Source of the DNA: Sarcocystis neurona
Lineage: Eukaryota > Apicomplexa > Conoidasida > Eucoccidiorida > Sarcocystidae
Direction: 5' to 3'
Assembly: GCA_000727475.1 (NCBI GenBank)
Contig: KL647288.1
Span: 10,674,903 to 10,738,902 of the forward strand
Length of the DNA stretch: 64,000 nt
Shown: positions 25,051-34,453 of the stretch, piece after piece
How positions within the stretch are numbered: position 1 is the first letter of the stretch
Layout: the number at the start of each line of letters is the position of its first letter
The notes under the pieces: generated by a model
What the model was told of the DNA's origin: nothing
Databases searched by the model: none
What the model saw: only the letters and a program-made list of their open reading frames with translations
Translations under genes and position numbers: made by a program

Positions 25051-25741
25051 GGGAAAAAAACCAAGAAGAGAATTCTAATAGTAAGAGACACGTGCGTGTG
25101 TTTTCTGGCCTGTTCTTATCTAGCACACGACTGCGTGCGACCAAATAATGAACTGCCAGGATTCTTGCTCAGGTCCAAGCGCCTTCTCTGGCAGCAGCAG
25201 CAGCATCAGGTGAGGCGTTTCTGTCTGCTCTACACCCGTCGCTCTACCTTTTTCATGCATCTTCCTGTGTACTTTTTCCTGCAGTTTCTTCTGCGTCTGC
25301 GTGTCTGCTGCTGTCGCCTCCGAAACCGGTACCGCATCTGCTGCTGCGGGGTTTCAGGAGCGGCTGCTGCTGCCGCTACTTGTGCCGCTGTTGCTTCTGC
25401 TGCTTCTTTGCTGCTGCTGCTGCTTCCGTTCACAAGGCTCTTCTCCTCTTCTCTTCCTGCTGCGACTCCACAGGACGCAGCAGTCACTTCAGCCGCTGCG
25501 GCGTCTACTAGCGTCCCCGCTGCGCGCTTTACCTCCTATTTCTGCTGCCGCTTCTTCTTCTTCCCTGCCTCTGCTGCTACTCGCGCTTGTCCTTTTGCTG
25601 CTGCTCTTCTAGTGGCTGCAGCTGCTGCTGCCTCTGCTGCTGCTGCTGTTTCTTTTGCTGCAGCAACAGCTCGAGCAGCCGGTGTCTATTGAGGACGACG
25701 GTGGCGCCTGCGCCTATACACACGCGATTATGGACTTCTAA
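25051..25741 (+). CDS. 3' end of a small + strand gene, unknown product
   Basis: Three exon candidates chain in phase. They are 25051-25080 (after a TACAG acceptor), 25124-25209 (after a pyrimidine-rich TTCTTATCTAG acceptor and before a GTGAGG donor), and 25664-25741 (after TTTCTTTTGCTGCAG), which ends in TAA. The joined peptide contains RPNNELPGFLLRSKRLLW and then LEQPVSIEDDGG, and ends AYTHAIMDF. The 454-nt intron before the last exon is CTG-rich, as in other genes here, but the first intron would be only 43 nt. The last exon overlaps, on the other strand, the end of the - strand frame 25577-30331, and probably only one of the two is real. I do not recognise the family, and the 5' part of the gene is not visible. 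Confidence 0.4.
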
Positions 25742-28700
25742 GACGAGCGCTGCTGCTGCTTCTGCTGCTGCTCTCGCAGCCTGCCGCCTTCTTGCTTTGT
25801 TTTCTTCTTCTTCTTCTTCACCGTTGCATGCACCCTGTGCGCCTGTCTCCTCGTCTCTCACTCCTGCTGATTCTCTTTCGCACTGCACGTCCTGTGCTGC
25901 TGCTCCCGCTTCTTCGCTCAACTTTTCGCCCGCCCCTGCTGCTGAGCCGCAGCAGTCTTCACTGCTCCTGCTTATCGCTGCAGCAGCAGAGGCAACGTCG
26001 TTGTTTGCTGCTCTGACTGCTGTTGGACCTGCTGCTGCTGCTGGTTCTATTTCGGTTTCTCCTGGTGCTCCTGCTGCAGCAAATTGTGTTTCCCCTGCGC
26101 TCACACGTCTGCTTTCTCTTGTCGCTCTGCCTGCGTCGAGTCCTGGTGCTTTCTCTTTGCCTTTTCTTCTTTCTCCTCTTCCCGTTTCTCTCGTCGCTGT
26201 CTCTTTTCTTCCTGCTGCTTCTTGATGGCAGTCTGCTGCTTCACGTTTCGGTGCTGCACTTCCTCGTGCCACCTCGTCGGCTGCTGCACTCCGTTCTGAT
26301 GCTGTTGCGTCTTCCCTGGCCTTCGGTACTGCTGCCACCCTTTCGACTGCTGCTGCTGATGCTCTCCTAGTCTTCCCTATACCTGCGACCCCTTCCTTCT
26401 TTCCTGCTGCATTCGCTTTACTAGGGCGTGTTGCTGGCGCTGCTGCTGCCGATAGCTCCACTGCTGCAGCTGCGTTTTTCTCTGCTGGTAAATGGTCTGC
26501 AACATTCCTTCTGTCTTTTCCTCCTTCTCCTCTGCCTTCTGCCTCAGCTGCTGCAGCCCTCTGTCCTGAAGCTAGTTTCCGCTTGAGAGCAACTGCCTTT
26601 TTCTTCTTCTCCTTCTTTCGTCTAGCTGCTGCGAGGGCTGCCTGCACTTCTCCTTCTCCTTTCTCTCTTCCTCCTGCTGCTGCAGCTTCCCGTTCTTCCA
26701 ACACTGCTCCTGCTGCTTTTCTCGCTGCCTCACTTTCTCCCTCTGCACATGCGCCTGCTGCTTCTGTTATGCTGTTGCTGCTCGTGCCTTTCCTTCTTTC
26801 GCTTGCTGCTGCTGCAGCTATCTCTCTTGCTGCCGCCGCACTCTCTGCTGCATTTGCTTGTTCACCCGAAATCAGCAGGTCGCTGCTCGTCTTCAGAGCT
26901 GCTAGCATCTGGTAAAGGAAATGTTGGCAGCTATCAAACTCGAGGCGAAGCGTCTCCCTCGTCAATTCTACGTGCAGCAACGCTCCCCCTTTCTCTCGTT
27001 CTGCCTCGGCAACATGTGCAACAGCAGAAGGAGCAGGTGTGACAGCCGCTGAGACGGGAGAAGCACGTACAGCATCGGCAGCAGGCGTACCAGCAGCACG
27101 AGAAGCAGCACGAGCAACAGAAGCAAAAGAAGCGACATCAGCAGAGGCAGTAGCAGCAGCAGCAGAGTCATCCACTCCTCTTCTCTTTCTATGAGACAGC
27201 TGCTGCTGCACTCCATCACTCACAGCAGCAGCAGGTGCTCCCACGCTATCCTTCATGTGCGCGTGCTGCTCCTCCCACTCTCTTCCTTCCATTGCTGCTG
27301 CCTCTGCTGCTCCTCCCCATGCGGCGCTTCTTCTTCCGGCGGCTTCTGCTGCACCTTGGGGTGTGACATCTCTGTCAACTGCCTCTCCTGCTGCTGGTCC
27401 ACCGCTTCTCTCTTCTCTCCTTGCTTGTACTGCTGCTTCTGGTGTTCCTCTTTTGGTCACTGAGGAAACTTCCCACTTTGCTGCTTGGCCTTGCTCTGCT
27501 GTGCGTGCGTCTCCCAGGACTGCTGCTGCAGCTTCGTCTTCCCCACGCGTTGTTGCTCCCGCTACCCTCTTCACCTCCGCCGCTGCGGCTGTTGCTCCTC
27601 CTTCAGGATCTGCAGCAGCTGCGTGCACCACCTCTGCTGCTGCTCCGGTTGTCGCTGCCGCTGCTGCTGCTGCTGCATCTGTTGCTGTCCGTGGCTTTAG
27701 CAGGTGTGGGCTCAGGATAACATTCCGATGAACCGGCCCTTCCCGGTGCGGCTCCTGCAACCGGAGCAGCACCGCCTGCAGCACAGCAGCTGCTGCTGCG
27801 TCTCTACCTCCGCCTGCTGCTGCTGCTGCCAGTCCTGCAGCCAGTGACAAGGCAGCAGCAGCTTCCCCACACGGTGACACAGCAGCTTCAGGTGTTGCTG
27901 CACCAGCAGCACGTCCTCCAGCAGCATCAGCAGGGGTCACAACAGTAGCAACAGCGGGCGCAACAGCAGCCGTCGCAGGTGCTCCAACAGCAGCAGCAGG
28001 TGACGCAACAGCAGCAGCAGCGGAAGAGGAAGAATAAGGCAGTGCCGCAGCACCAGCGCATGTGCCCAAGGCGGAGGCGGCAGCAGAAGGAGCGGCAGCA
28101 GGAGCGGCAGCGGAAGGAGCGGCAGCGGAAGGAGCGGCAGCGGAAGGAGCGGCAGCAGAAGGAGCGGCAGCAGAAGGAGCGGCAGCAGAAGGGAAGAATA
28201 CAGGCGGCTGCGCCAGCGATACATCGACGGCAGCAGTAGTAGAACGTAGCGCTTCCCCACGACAGCGACAGGAGAAATGATCTTCTGCAGCCGCTTTAGC
28301 AGGAGGAGAACTTCCTGCAGCTTTGTCACTGCTACTACTTGCAGCGGACCCAGCAAGAGCAGCAGTGCTGAAAAGTAAGGTTCCCGCAGCAACAGCAGCA
28401 TGACCGTGGGCACGCAGGGCACCAGCGGAGGGCAACGTTGTCGCGGCCACAGCAGCCGGAGCCGTTGCAGCAGCAAAAAAGGAAAGAGCAGCGTGATTTA
28501 TGTCTCCTTGGGTAGCCTGCTGCTGTTTCTTCCTTGTGGTCTGTCCAGCCGCACATGCAGAGGAAGCAAGCAGCACTCGGGATCTGCCTGCTGTTACTTC
28601 TCTCGTTTTGGATATTGCTGCTGCTGGCGTTGCTGCAGCTGTCGTTGCTTCTGCTGCTCTCGCTTTCACCGCCGCTGACCTTCTTCCTGCTCCGGCTGCT

Positions 28701-30331
28701 GCTGCTGCTGCTGCTCGTGCTGCTCCCATGACTGCTCCTGCTGCTGCCGCTAGAGTTGCTGCTGCGGGTCGTTCGGCTCCCACGCCTGTTGCTGCTGTCG
28801 CTGCTGCTGTCAGTGCTGCTGCTGCTGCTCTTGCTGCTGGGTGTCGCGCTCTGGGTCTGACTGTCGGGCTGGCTGCCCCGGCACGGCGGAGCAGCAGGGC
28901 CCCGCTGCTCTCGCACTCCCTGCCAGCTGTAGAGCCGAAGCTGGAGCGCGGCTCAGCACCAGCAGCAGCACCAGATGAGGCAGTGTTGTAGAAGCGCCCT
29001 GTCGCAGCAGCAGCAGCAGAAAAATATGCATGGCCTGGGGGGCTTGCTGCAGGAGCAGCAGTAGCAGCAGAAGGAATACTGAGGAACGGAAAGTCGTTCG
29101 CAGCAGCAGCCGCGGTTGCGGAGTAAGTCTGCAGCAGCTGTGCTCCTGCGACAGCCGCAGGGCCTACAACAGCAACAGCAGAGCTTACAAGAAGTTGCCG
29201 TGCCGCAGCAACGGCGGCAGGAAGAGCCGGAGGCAGGCGTACTGTTGCAGCAGCAGCAGTGGTGTCGTCTTCATGTCGTACTGTGGCAGAAAGGGCGGCG
29301 GTGTGGGGTGTAGATTTTGTCGCAGCGGCAGCACTGCGGCCACAGCCGCAGGCAGGCGAGACTGTAGAGTACAAGTGAGCGGCAGCAGGACAGCCGGTGT
29401 GAAGACGGAAAGCCTCTGCCGCAGCTGGTTCTGCGGAGCGCCCTCCGGCGGCAGCAGCAGAACGGAGGAAAGCTGCAGCAGTAGAGAGATGCGGAGCAGA
29501 GGGAGCAGGAGCAGCAGCTGGACAGGCAGCACCAGCAGAGAACGCAGTAGCAAGAACAGGTGGATCACCAAAAGCAGGAGCCGAGACACAAGAAGCAGAT
29601 TCAAGGGCGAGCGAAAGAGCTCCGGAGACGAGACGGCGGGGAGGAGTACGGGACGCAGGAGGAAGGGGAGAGAGGACGGAAGCAGCTGAGCGGGTGGAAG
29701 GAGCACCAGCAAATACGATTACTTGGCGAAAAGAGAGGAACGCTGCTGCTGCTGAAGACAACGTAGCGGTAGCCCGGGCAGCAGCAGATAACAACGGGGT
29801 TGCGGCGTCGACAGCAGCAACAGGTCGCCTTGAGGGACGAACACACGCCCGTCGAAAGCATTTCCAAGCCTCGTTCCTGCTGCGCTGTCTCTGCTGCTGC
29901 TGCTGCTGCCGTTGCTGCTGTCGCACCTGCCGCTTCTCTCGTCCCGCCGCTGCACCTGCGGCCTCTGTCCCTCCTGCTGTTGACGTTGCTGCTGCTGCTG
30001 CGGCACGGTGCAGCGGCGAACAAGGCGTGCAGAGCACGTGACGCGTCTGGGGGCCAGCAGCAGAGCAGGGGTGACCCAGCCAGGACGTCCCAGCAAACGC
30101 AGCAGAAGCAGCAGGAGCAGCAGGACGCGGTGCTACGGCGCACGCACAAGCAGCAGCGGCTACAGAAGCAGCCCAACGTGGAGCAGCCGCTCGCGCCGCG
30201 ACAGCAGCAGTAGCAAGGACTGCAGAATACGTAACAGCAGTAGCAGTAGAGGCAGGTGAAGGAGCAGCAGCTGGAGCTGCAGCAGGCGCAGCGGCTGCAG
30301 CCCCACCGGCAGCTGCCGCACCTGACGTCAT
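25577..30331 (-). CDS. 1,584-codon Ala-rich antisense open frame, possible gene
   Basis: The - strand is open for 4.75 kb. Most of it is Ala-rich, from CTG and CAG repeats. Two stretches look like real protein: one around 26,860-26,980 (contains LRLEFDSCQHFLYQMLAALK, preceded on the - strand by a CAG acceptor-like site at about 27,004), and a Glu/Lys/Arg-rich part at about 26,120-26,750. The last residues (QPLEEQQQKDKRE) would make a reasonable C-terminus. Against it, the frame crosses several + strand CAG blocks that read as poly-Ala only because of their period. Its end also overlaps the + strand exon at 25664-25741, and similar antisense frames lie over introns that are clearly on the other strand elsewhere. 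If real, it probably has introns in the 27.0-30.3 kb part. Confidence 0.3.
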   Translation of the reverse strand: MTSGAAAAGGAAAAAPAAAPAAAPSPASTATAVTYSAVLATAAVAARAAAPRWAASVAAAACACAVAPRPAAPAASAAFAGTSWLGHPCSAAGPQTRHVLCTPCSPLHRAAAAAATSTAGGTEAAGAAAGREKRQVRQQQRQQQQQQRQRSRNEAWKCFRRACVRPSRRPVAAVDAATPLLSAAARATATLSSAAAAFLSFRQVIVFAGAPSTRSAASVLSPLPPASRTPPRRLVSGALSLALESASCVSAPAFGDPPVLATAFSAGAACPAAAPAPSAPHLSTAAAFLRSAAAAGGRSAEPAAAEAFRLHTGCPAAAHLYSTVSPACGCGRSAAAATKSTPHTAALSATVRHEDDTTAAAATVRLPPALPAAVAAARQLLVSSAVAVVGPAAVAGAQLLQTYSATAAAAANDFPFLSIPSAATAAPAASPPGHAYFSAAAAATGRFYNTASSGAAAGAEPRSSFGSTAGRECESSGALLLRRAGAASPTVRPRARHPAARAAAAALTAAATAATGVGAERPAAATLAAAAGAVMGAARAAAAAAAGAGRRSAAVKARAAEATTAAATPAAAISKTREVTAGRSRVLLASSACAAGQTTRKKQQQATQGDINHAALSFFAAATAPAAVAATTLPSAGALRAHGHAAVAAGTLLFSTAALAGSAASSSSDKAAGSSPPAKAAAEDHFSCRCRGEALRSTTAAVDVSLAQPPVFFPSAAAPSAAAPSAAAPSAAAPSAAAPSAAAPAAAPSAAASALGTCAGAAALPYSSSSAAAAVASPAAAVGAPATAAVAPAVATVVTPADAAGGRAAGAATPEAAVSPCGEAAAALSLAAGLAAAAAGGGRDAAAAAVLQAVLLRLQEPHREGPVHRNVILSPHLLKPRTATDAAAAAAAATTGAAAEVVHAAAADPEGGATAAAAEVKRVAGATTRGEDEAAAAVLGDARTAEQGQAAKWEVSSVTKRGTPEAAVQARREERSGGPAAGEAVDRDVTPQGAAEAAGRRSAAWGGAAEAAAMEGREWEEQHAHMKDSVGAPAAAVSDGVQQQLSHRKRRGVDDSAAAATASADVASFASVARAASRAAGTPAADAVRASPVSAAVTPAPSAVAHVAEAEREKGGALLHVELTRETLRLEFDSCQHFLYQMLAALKTSSDLLISGEQANAAESAAAAREIAAAAASERRKGTSSNSITEAAGACAEGESEAARKAAGAVLEEREAAAAGGREKGEGEVQAALAAARRKKEKKKKAVALKRKLASGQRAAAAEAEGRGEGGKDRRNVADHLPAEKNAAAAVELSAAAAPATRPSKANAAGKKEGVAGIGKTRRASAAAVERVAAVPKAREDATASERSAAADEVARGSAAPKREAADCHQEAAGRKETATRETGRGERRKGKEKAPGLDAGRATRESRRVSAGETQFAAAGAPGETEIEPAAAAGPTAVRAANNDVASAAAAISRSSEDCCGSAAGAGEKLSEEAGAAAQDVQCERESAGVRDEETGAQGACNGEEEEEENKARRRQAARAAAEAAAALVLEVHNRVCIGAGATVVLNRHRLLELLLQQKKQQQQQRQQQLQPLEEQQQKDKRE
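28087..28190. repeat. 15-bp tandem repeat (AAGGAGCGGCAGCGG type)
   Basis: About seven units of 15 bp, differing mainly by CGG or CAG at the end. They encode a GAAAE pentapeptide array in one + strand frame and SAAAP on the - strand. All frames are open because the unit is a multiple of three. Confidence 0.85.
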
Positions 30332-32166
30332 CGCTGCTTCTCACGCTAGTGCTGTTGCTGTTTATGCTGCTGCTGCTCTTCTTGTCGCTGCTGTTTCCTG
30401 TATTGCTGCTGTTGTTGCTGCTGCCTGTGCTGCCGTTGCTGCTGCCGGCGCTCTCCAGTTGTCTTCCCTGCGTCACTGGCGTTGCTGACGCCCGGCTGAA
30501 GCGGCTGGTGTCCACACGTATTGTAGCCGTTGCTGCTTTGGGTGCCTCTGCGTTGCCGCCTGTGGTGTGCTGCTGTTGTTGCCCTTCCGGTGGCGCTGCT
30601 CCTGCCGCTCCTCCGGCTGCTACTGCGCTAACGCTGTTGCTGCGGAGTCTCCATCTGCTACTGCCGCCGGTACAGCTCTTCCCGATGCTGCCCGTGGTGC
30701 TGCCGCCAATGCGGTTCATTCAGCAGCTGCCGGTGCTGCTGACGCTGTCCCGGCTGCTGGCGCTGCCGTTGCTGGTGCTGCTGCTGCTGCTGCTGCTGCT
30801 GCGCATGTGTCTGCTCTGCAGTGTCGCTACTGCTGCAGAAGCTGCATGCCGTGTCTGCTTCTCAGGAGCTGTCTCTCCTGTTGCTTCCCTTCGAAATCTC
30901 CAGTTGCTGCAGCTGCTTCTTCGCGTCTCAAGCGCCGCCGCTTTGCTTCTATTTTATCACTGCCCACCCCAAAAGCATTCGCTGCCGCAGCCGTCGGCCT
31001 GCTGCTGCTGCCGTTCCTGTCGCTCCTGCGACTGCTGCCGGTCCTCGTCCTGCTGGTGTGCAGCCGATGAAGCGCATGCGCCGACAGGACACAGCAGCGG
31101 GGTCTGCTCCGCACACACCGCCCGAAGACTTCTCCGTTTTCTGTCTACAGTAGGTCCCTTCTATTCATTCTCCATTTTCTCCTCCCTTTTGGACCGCAGA
31201 AGCGTCTTTCTTCTCGTCCCCGCCCTGGGAGCTTCTCTCCCTGCGGCTCTCTGTCGCGCGCAGGATCGACGTGAGCAGGGCGGTGGTGCAGGTGCCGCCG
31301 CTGCAGCAGCCGTTGCTTCCGCCAAAGTCATTACCACGCATTCCTGTGCTACTGTTTCTCTCCCATATTTGTGTTGCTGCTGCAGATGCTGCTGTGGCCC
31401 TGCTGCTGCGGCCACTGCTGTTGCTGCTCGTGCGCGCGTCCTCCTGCCGCTGTGGGTGTGTCACAACTACGGCGGCACTGCAAGACGGCAGCTTTATTTG
31501 TGCTTCTTTTTCCTTCATATTGCGTGTGTGTTGCCTTAATACGCTCGTGGCCCATGGCAATTATCTATTCTTAGTGAAACTTCGCACCTGGCAAAGTTTT
31601 TCCTGGCAGAACTGGAAACAGGGGGCTGCCGCCTGCCCAGCTGCCACAAAGTACAGCAGCAGCGCCGTAGAAATAGTAGGAGAAATTTAGCCGTCGCCGT
31701 TGCAGCGTTCCTCGCGCCGGACTGCCGCACGCTCTGCAGCAGCGGGAAACCGAGGAAAGGCAACAGCAACAGCGACGCCAGCAGGCAGGGCGAAGACCAG
31801 CAGCAGCAGCGGCGGCAGCTACGTCCGCAGCGGAGGCAGCGTGAAAGGAAGGGCAGCAGAGACAGCAGCAGTGGTAGGGAAAAGAGCAGTGGCCGGGACT
31901 GCAGCAGCAAGAGGAGAGCTGCGGGGGAGAGCAGCAGCTTGAACAGTAGCAGCAGCTTGAACAGCAGCAGCAGCACCAGCTGAGGGAGGAACGACGGAGC
32001 AGCCCCAGCACCCAGAGCAGCGCGAGGGAAGAAGAGGAACAGCCGGAACGCCAGCAGCAACAGGGCAAAAAGGTCAGAACAGCAAAAGCTACGCCAGAAG
32101 GCTTCATACGTGCGGCCCTATAAACTTTTTTCGAAAACTCCCGCCTTATTTCTTTCTCCTACGCAG
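30332..32166. other. Alternating CTG-rich and CAG-rich block
   Basis: On the + strand 30,310-31,420 is CTG-rich and 31,690-32,060 is CAG-rich. Mixed-composition pieces exist on both strands. One + strand piece at about 31,959-32,070 could end at a GTCAGA donor and would join in phase to the exon candidate at 32167. I cannot assign a gene with confidence. Confidence 0.4.
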
Positions 32167-32522
32167 GTGACTCATTGACAAAAGCAGCAGCACAACGTCC
32201 GCTGCAGCAGCAGCATATGCGTCTCCTTGGTACACCGCCGCAGCAGTGGTTTCCGCAGTTCAAACCACATGGAGCAGCAGCAGCAGCGGACTCCAGCCGA
32301 AGCAGAACACGACAGCGCAGTCTGAGCCACATCGGCAGCAAGAGCCGCAGCAGCAGTAGCAACAGCCGCAGCACCATTAGCAACAGCCGCAGCAGCAGTA
32401 GCTACAGCCGCAGCAGCAGTAGCAACAGTCGCAGCAGCAGTAACAACAGCCGCACCAGCAGCAATAACAGCAGCAGTACTCCACGTGGGGGGGAGGAGGA
32501 GGAGCAGCCTCAGCAGCAGTAA
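32167..32522 (+). CDS. Candidate exon, Ser/Gln-rich
   Basis: A strong acceptor (TTTCTTTCTCCTACGCAG, ending at 32166) precedes an open frame that begins DSLTKAAAQRPLQQQHMRLL and continues with WFPQFKPHG. It then becomes Ser-rich, from AGC repeats, until TAA at 32520-32522. The first 40 residues look like real protein. The exon could belong to an upstream gene on this strand or be part of a long 5' extension of the EngB gene. No donor is obvious, and the rest of the chain is unknown. Confidence 0.3.
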
Positions 32523-34453
32523 CAAGAGCAGCAGTAGCAGCAGCAGCAATAGCTACAGCACCAGTAGCGACAGCACCAGTAGCGACAGCACCAGTGGCGA
32601 CAGCCGCAGTAGTATGTCGGAGGAGGAGGATGAGGAGCAGCACGAGCAGCGGTCAGAAGGGCAACGTGGTGGTGCGTCCTTGCCCCGTTGCTGCGTACCA
32701 GCCATTGCCGGAGTCGAATGTCTGAATCTCGTCTTCACGACGTGCGTCTGCTGCGGCTGCTGATGTTGCAGCTGCTGCTGCGAGTCTTGTAGGCATGCAG
32801 AGAGCTGCAGGAGGCGCAGCAGCAGCAAGCTGCGTCCCGCGCAGCAGCAGCGTCTTCCGGCTGCGGTCTGCTGCACCGCCTGCTTCCCTTTGCTGCGGTC
32901 CACGCGCGACTGCCTTCCTCCTTGCTGCTTCCGCATGTGGCTCCTCTGCTGCTGCTGCATTGCCTGCTCTCTCTGCTGCGTCTTGTGCAGGCGTCGCATC
33001 TCCTGCTTTTTCTTCGCTTCTTCCGCCTGCCGCGCCACCTGCACGTCCCATATTTTCTGCTGCGTCTCCTGCTTCCTTCCCTGGTGCTGCCTTCACCCTT
33101 CCGTCCTCCTTCTTCGCTGCTCCTGCGGCTTCTCTGCCGCTTGTTCTTGGTGTGCCGCGAGCTCCTGCTGCTTCTGCAGCTGCTACTGCTGCGTCTTCTT
33201 CTCTCTTTGCTGTGTCGCACGCGCCCGCTGCCGCTGCTGCTCACGCCTCCCCTTCTGCTGCTGCTGCGTTGCCTGCTGCGCCTCATGCTCCCCACAGCCG
33301 TGCCACAGTAGCACGAGACCTCTTTGTGCCAGCAGGGCCCTCTACTGCGGTAGTAGCAGCTGCAGCTGCTAATTCTGTTGGCTGCGTACGTGCAGCAGCA
33401 GAAATAAGAGGAAGTGCGTCAGTAACAATACAGGATGTAGCAACACAAGGTGTAGCAACGCCCACAGCACCAGCAGGCTGCGCAACAGCAGCAGCTGGAC
33501 GTGTAGAAGAAGCGCTACCAGCAGGACGCGTAGAGACCGCTGCTGCTGCAGGACGCCTGGAAGCAGCCGCAGCAGCAGCAGGACACGTAGCAGCAGGAGG
33601 AACAGTACGAGGACACGTAGTAGCAGCAGCAGGAGGTATTGCAGCTGTGGGTCATGCAGCGGCAAAAGCGGAAGATGCAGCAGCAGAAGCACCAGTGGCA
33701 GTCGTTACACAGGCAGCAGGAGTTGTACGGGCTGGTGCAACTGCGTCCCGGCTGCAGAAGCATATTCCTCTCTCAATCCTCATTGCAGCAGTAGCCGCAG
33801 GCCGAAGGCACGTAGGAGATGTAGAAGAATTTGCTGCTTCTTCACCTTCTGGCAGTGGTGGTGGAGTCGCTGCTCCTCCTCACAGAGAACTCTGCACTGC
33901 AACTGCGAGAGCGCAGCTCCTTCATGCGTCGTCGTCCTTCTCGTCTTGCTGCTCTTGCTGCTGCTGCTGCTCCGCGCTGCTGCCGGCACAACGACTTTGC
34001 TTACAACGTGGCAGCAGTGTTTGCAGTTGCGTCGTAAAGTGCAGCAGCAGCTGCAGCAGCGGCAGTAACAGCAACTTCAGAAACAGCAGCATCGGTCAAA
34101 GGGAGACGAGAAGCAGCCTCAGCAGCGCCGGAAGCAGCAGGCGAACTGTGGGCCGCAGCAGCAGCAGTAGCAGCAGCAGCAGTAGCACCAGCAGCAGTAG
34201 CAGCTGGGGCTGCCGTAGCGGCACCTGCAGGCAGTCGAGCAGCAGCAACTGTTCCCGGTCCTCCACGACGACAACGAGGAGGAGGAGCAGGAGCAGCAGC
34301 AGCGCGAGCAGCGGTCTACGCGGCTGGTGCAGCAGCCGCCTCATCGGCGGCAGCAGCAGCAGTGGTAGGGGGTGGCTGCTGCGGGGCGGTGACAGCAGCA
34401 GCGGCCGAGACCTGGGAAGAAGGCTCGCGCACAGCAGCGTGACAAGCACCCGC
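32523..34453. other. CAG/CTG polarity-switching stretch without a clear gene
   Basis: The + strand is CAG-rich to about 32,670, CTG-rich from 32,760 to 33,300, then CAG-rich to 34,440 with a short CTG patch near 33,950. A + strand frame stays open from 32,795 to 34,672 but is mostly poly-Ala and poly-Ser. A Glu/Asp-rich piece after ATG at about 32,613 (MSEEEDEEQHEQR) looks coding-like on the + strand. On the - strand 32,880-33,060 gives a Lys/Gln/Arg-rich helix-like peptide, which is also what the reverse of a pyrimidine-rich intron would give. Confidence 0.35.

Noticed and set aside
30256..31539. 427-codon + strand Leu/Cys-rich open frame
   Set aside because: It is almost entirely poly-Leu, Cys and Val from CTG repeats read out of register. 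Such frames lie over many CTG blocks, including secure introns of EngB.
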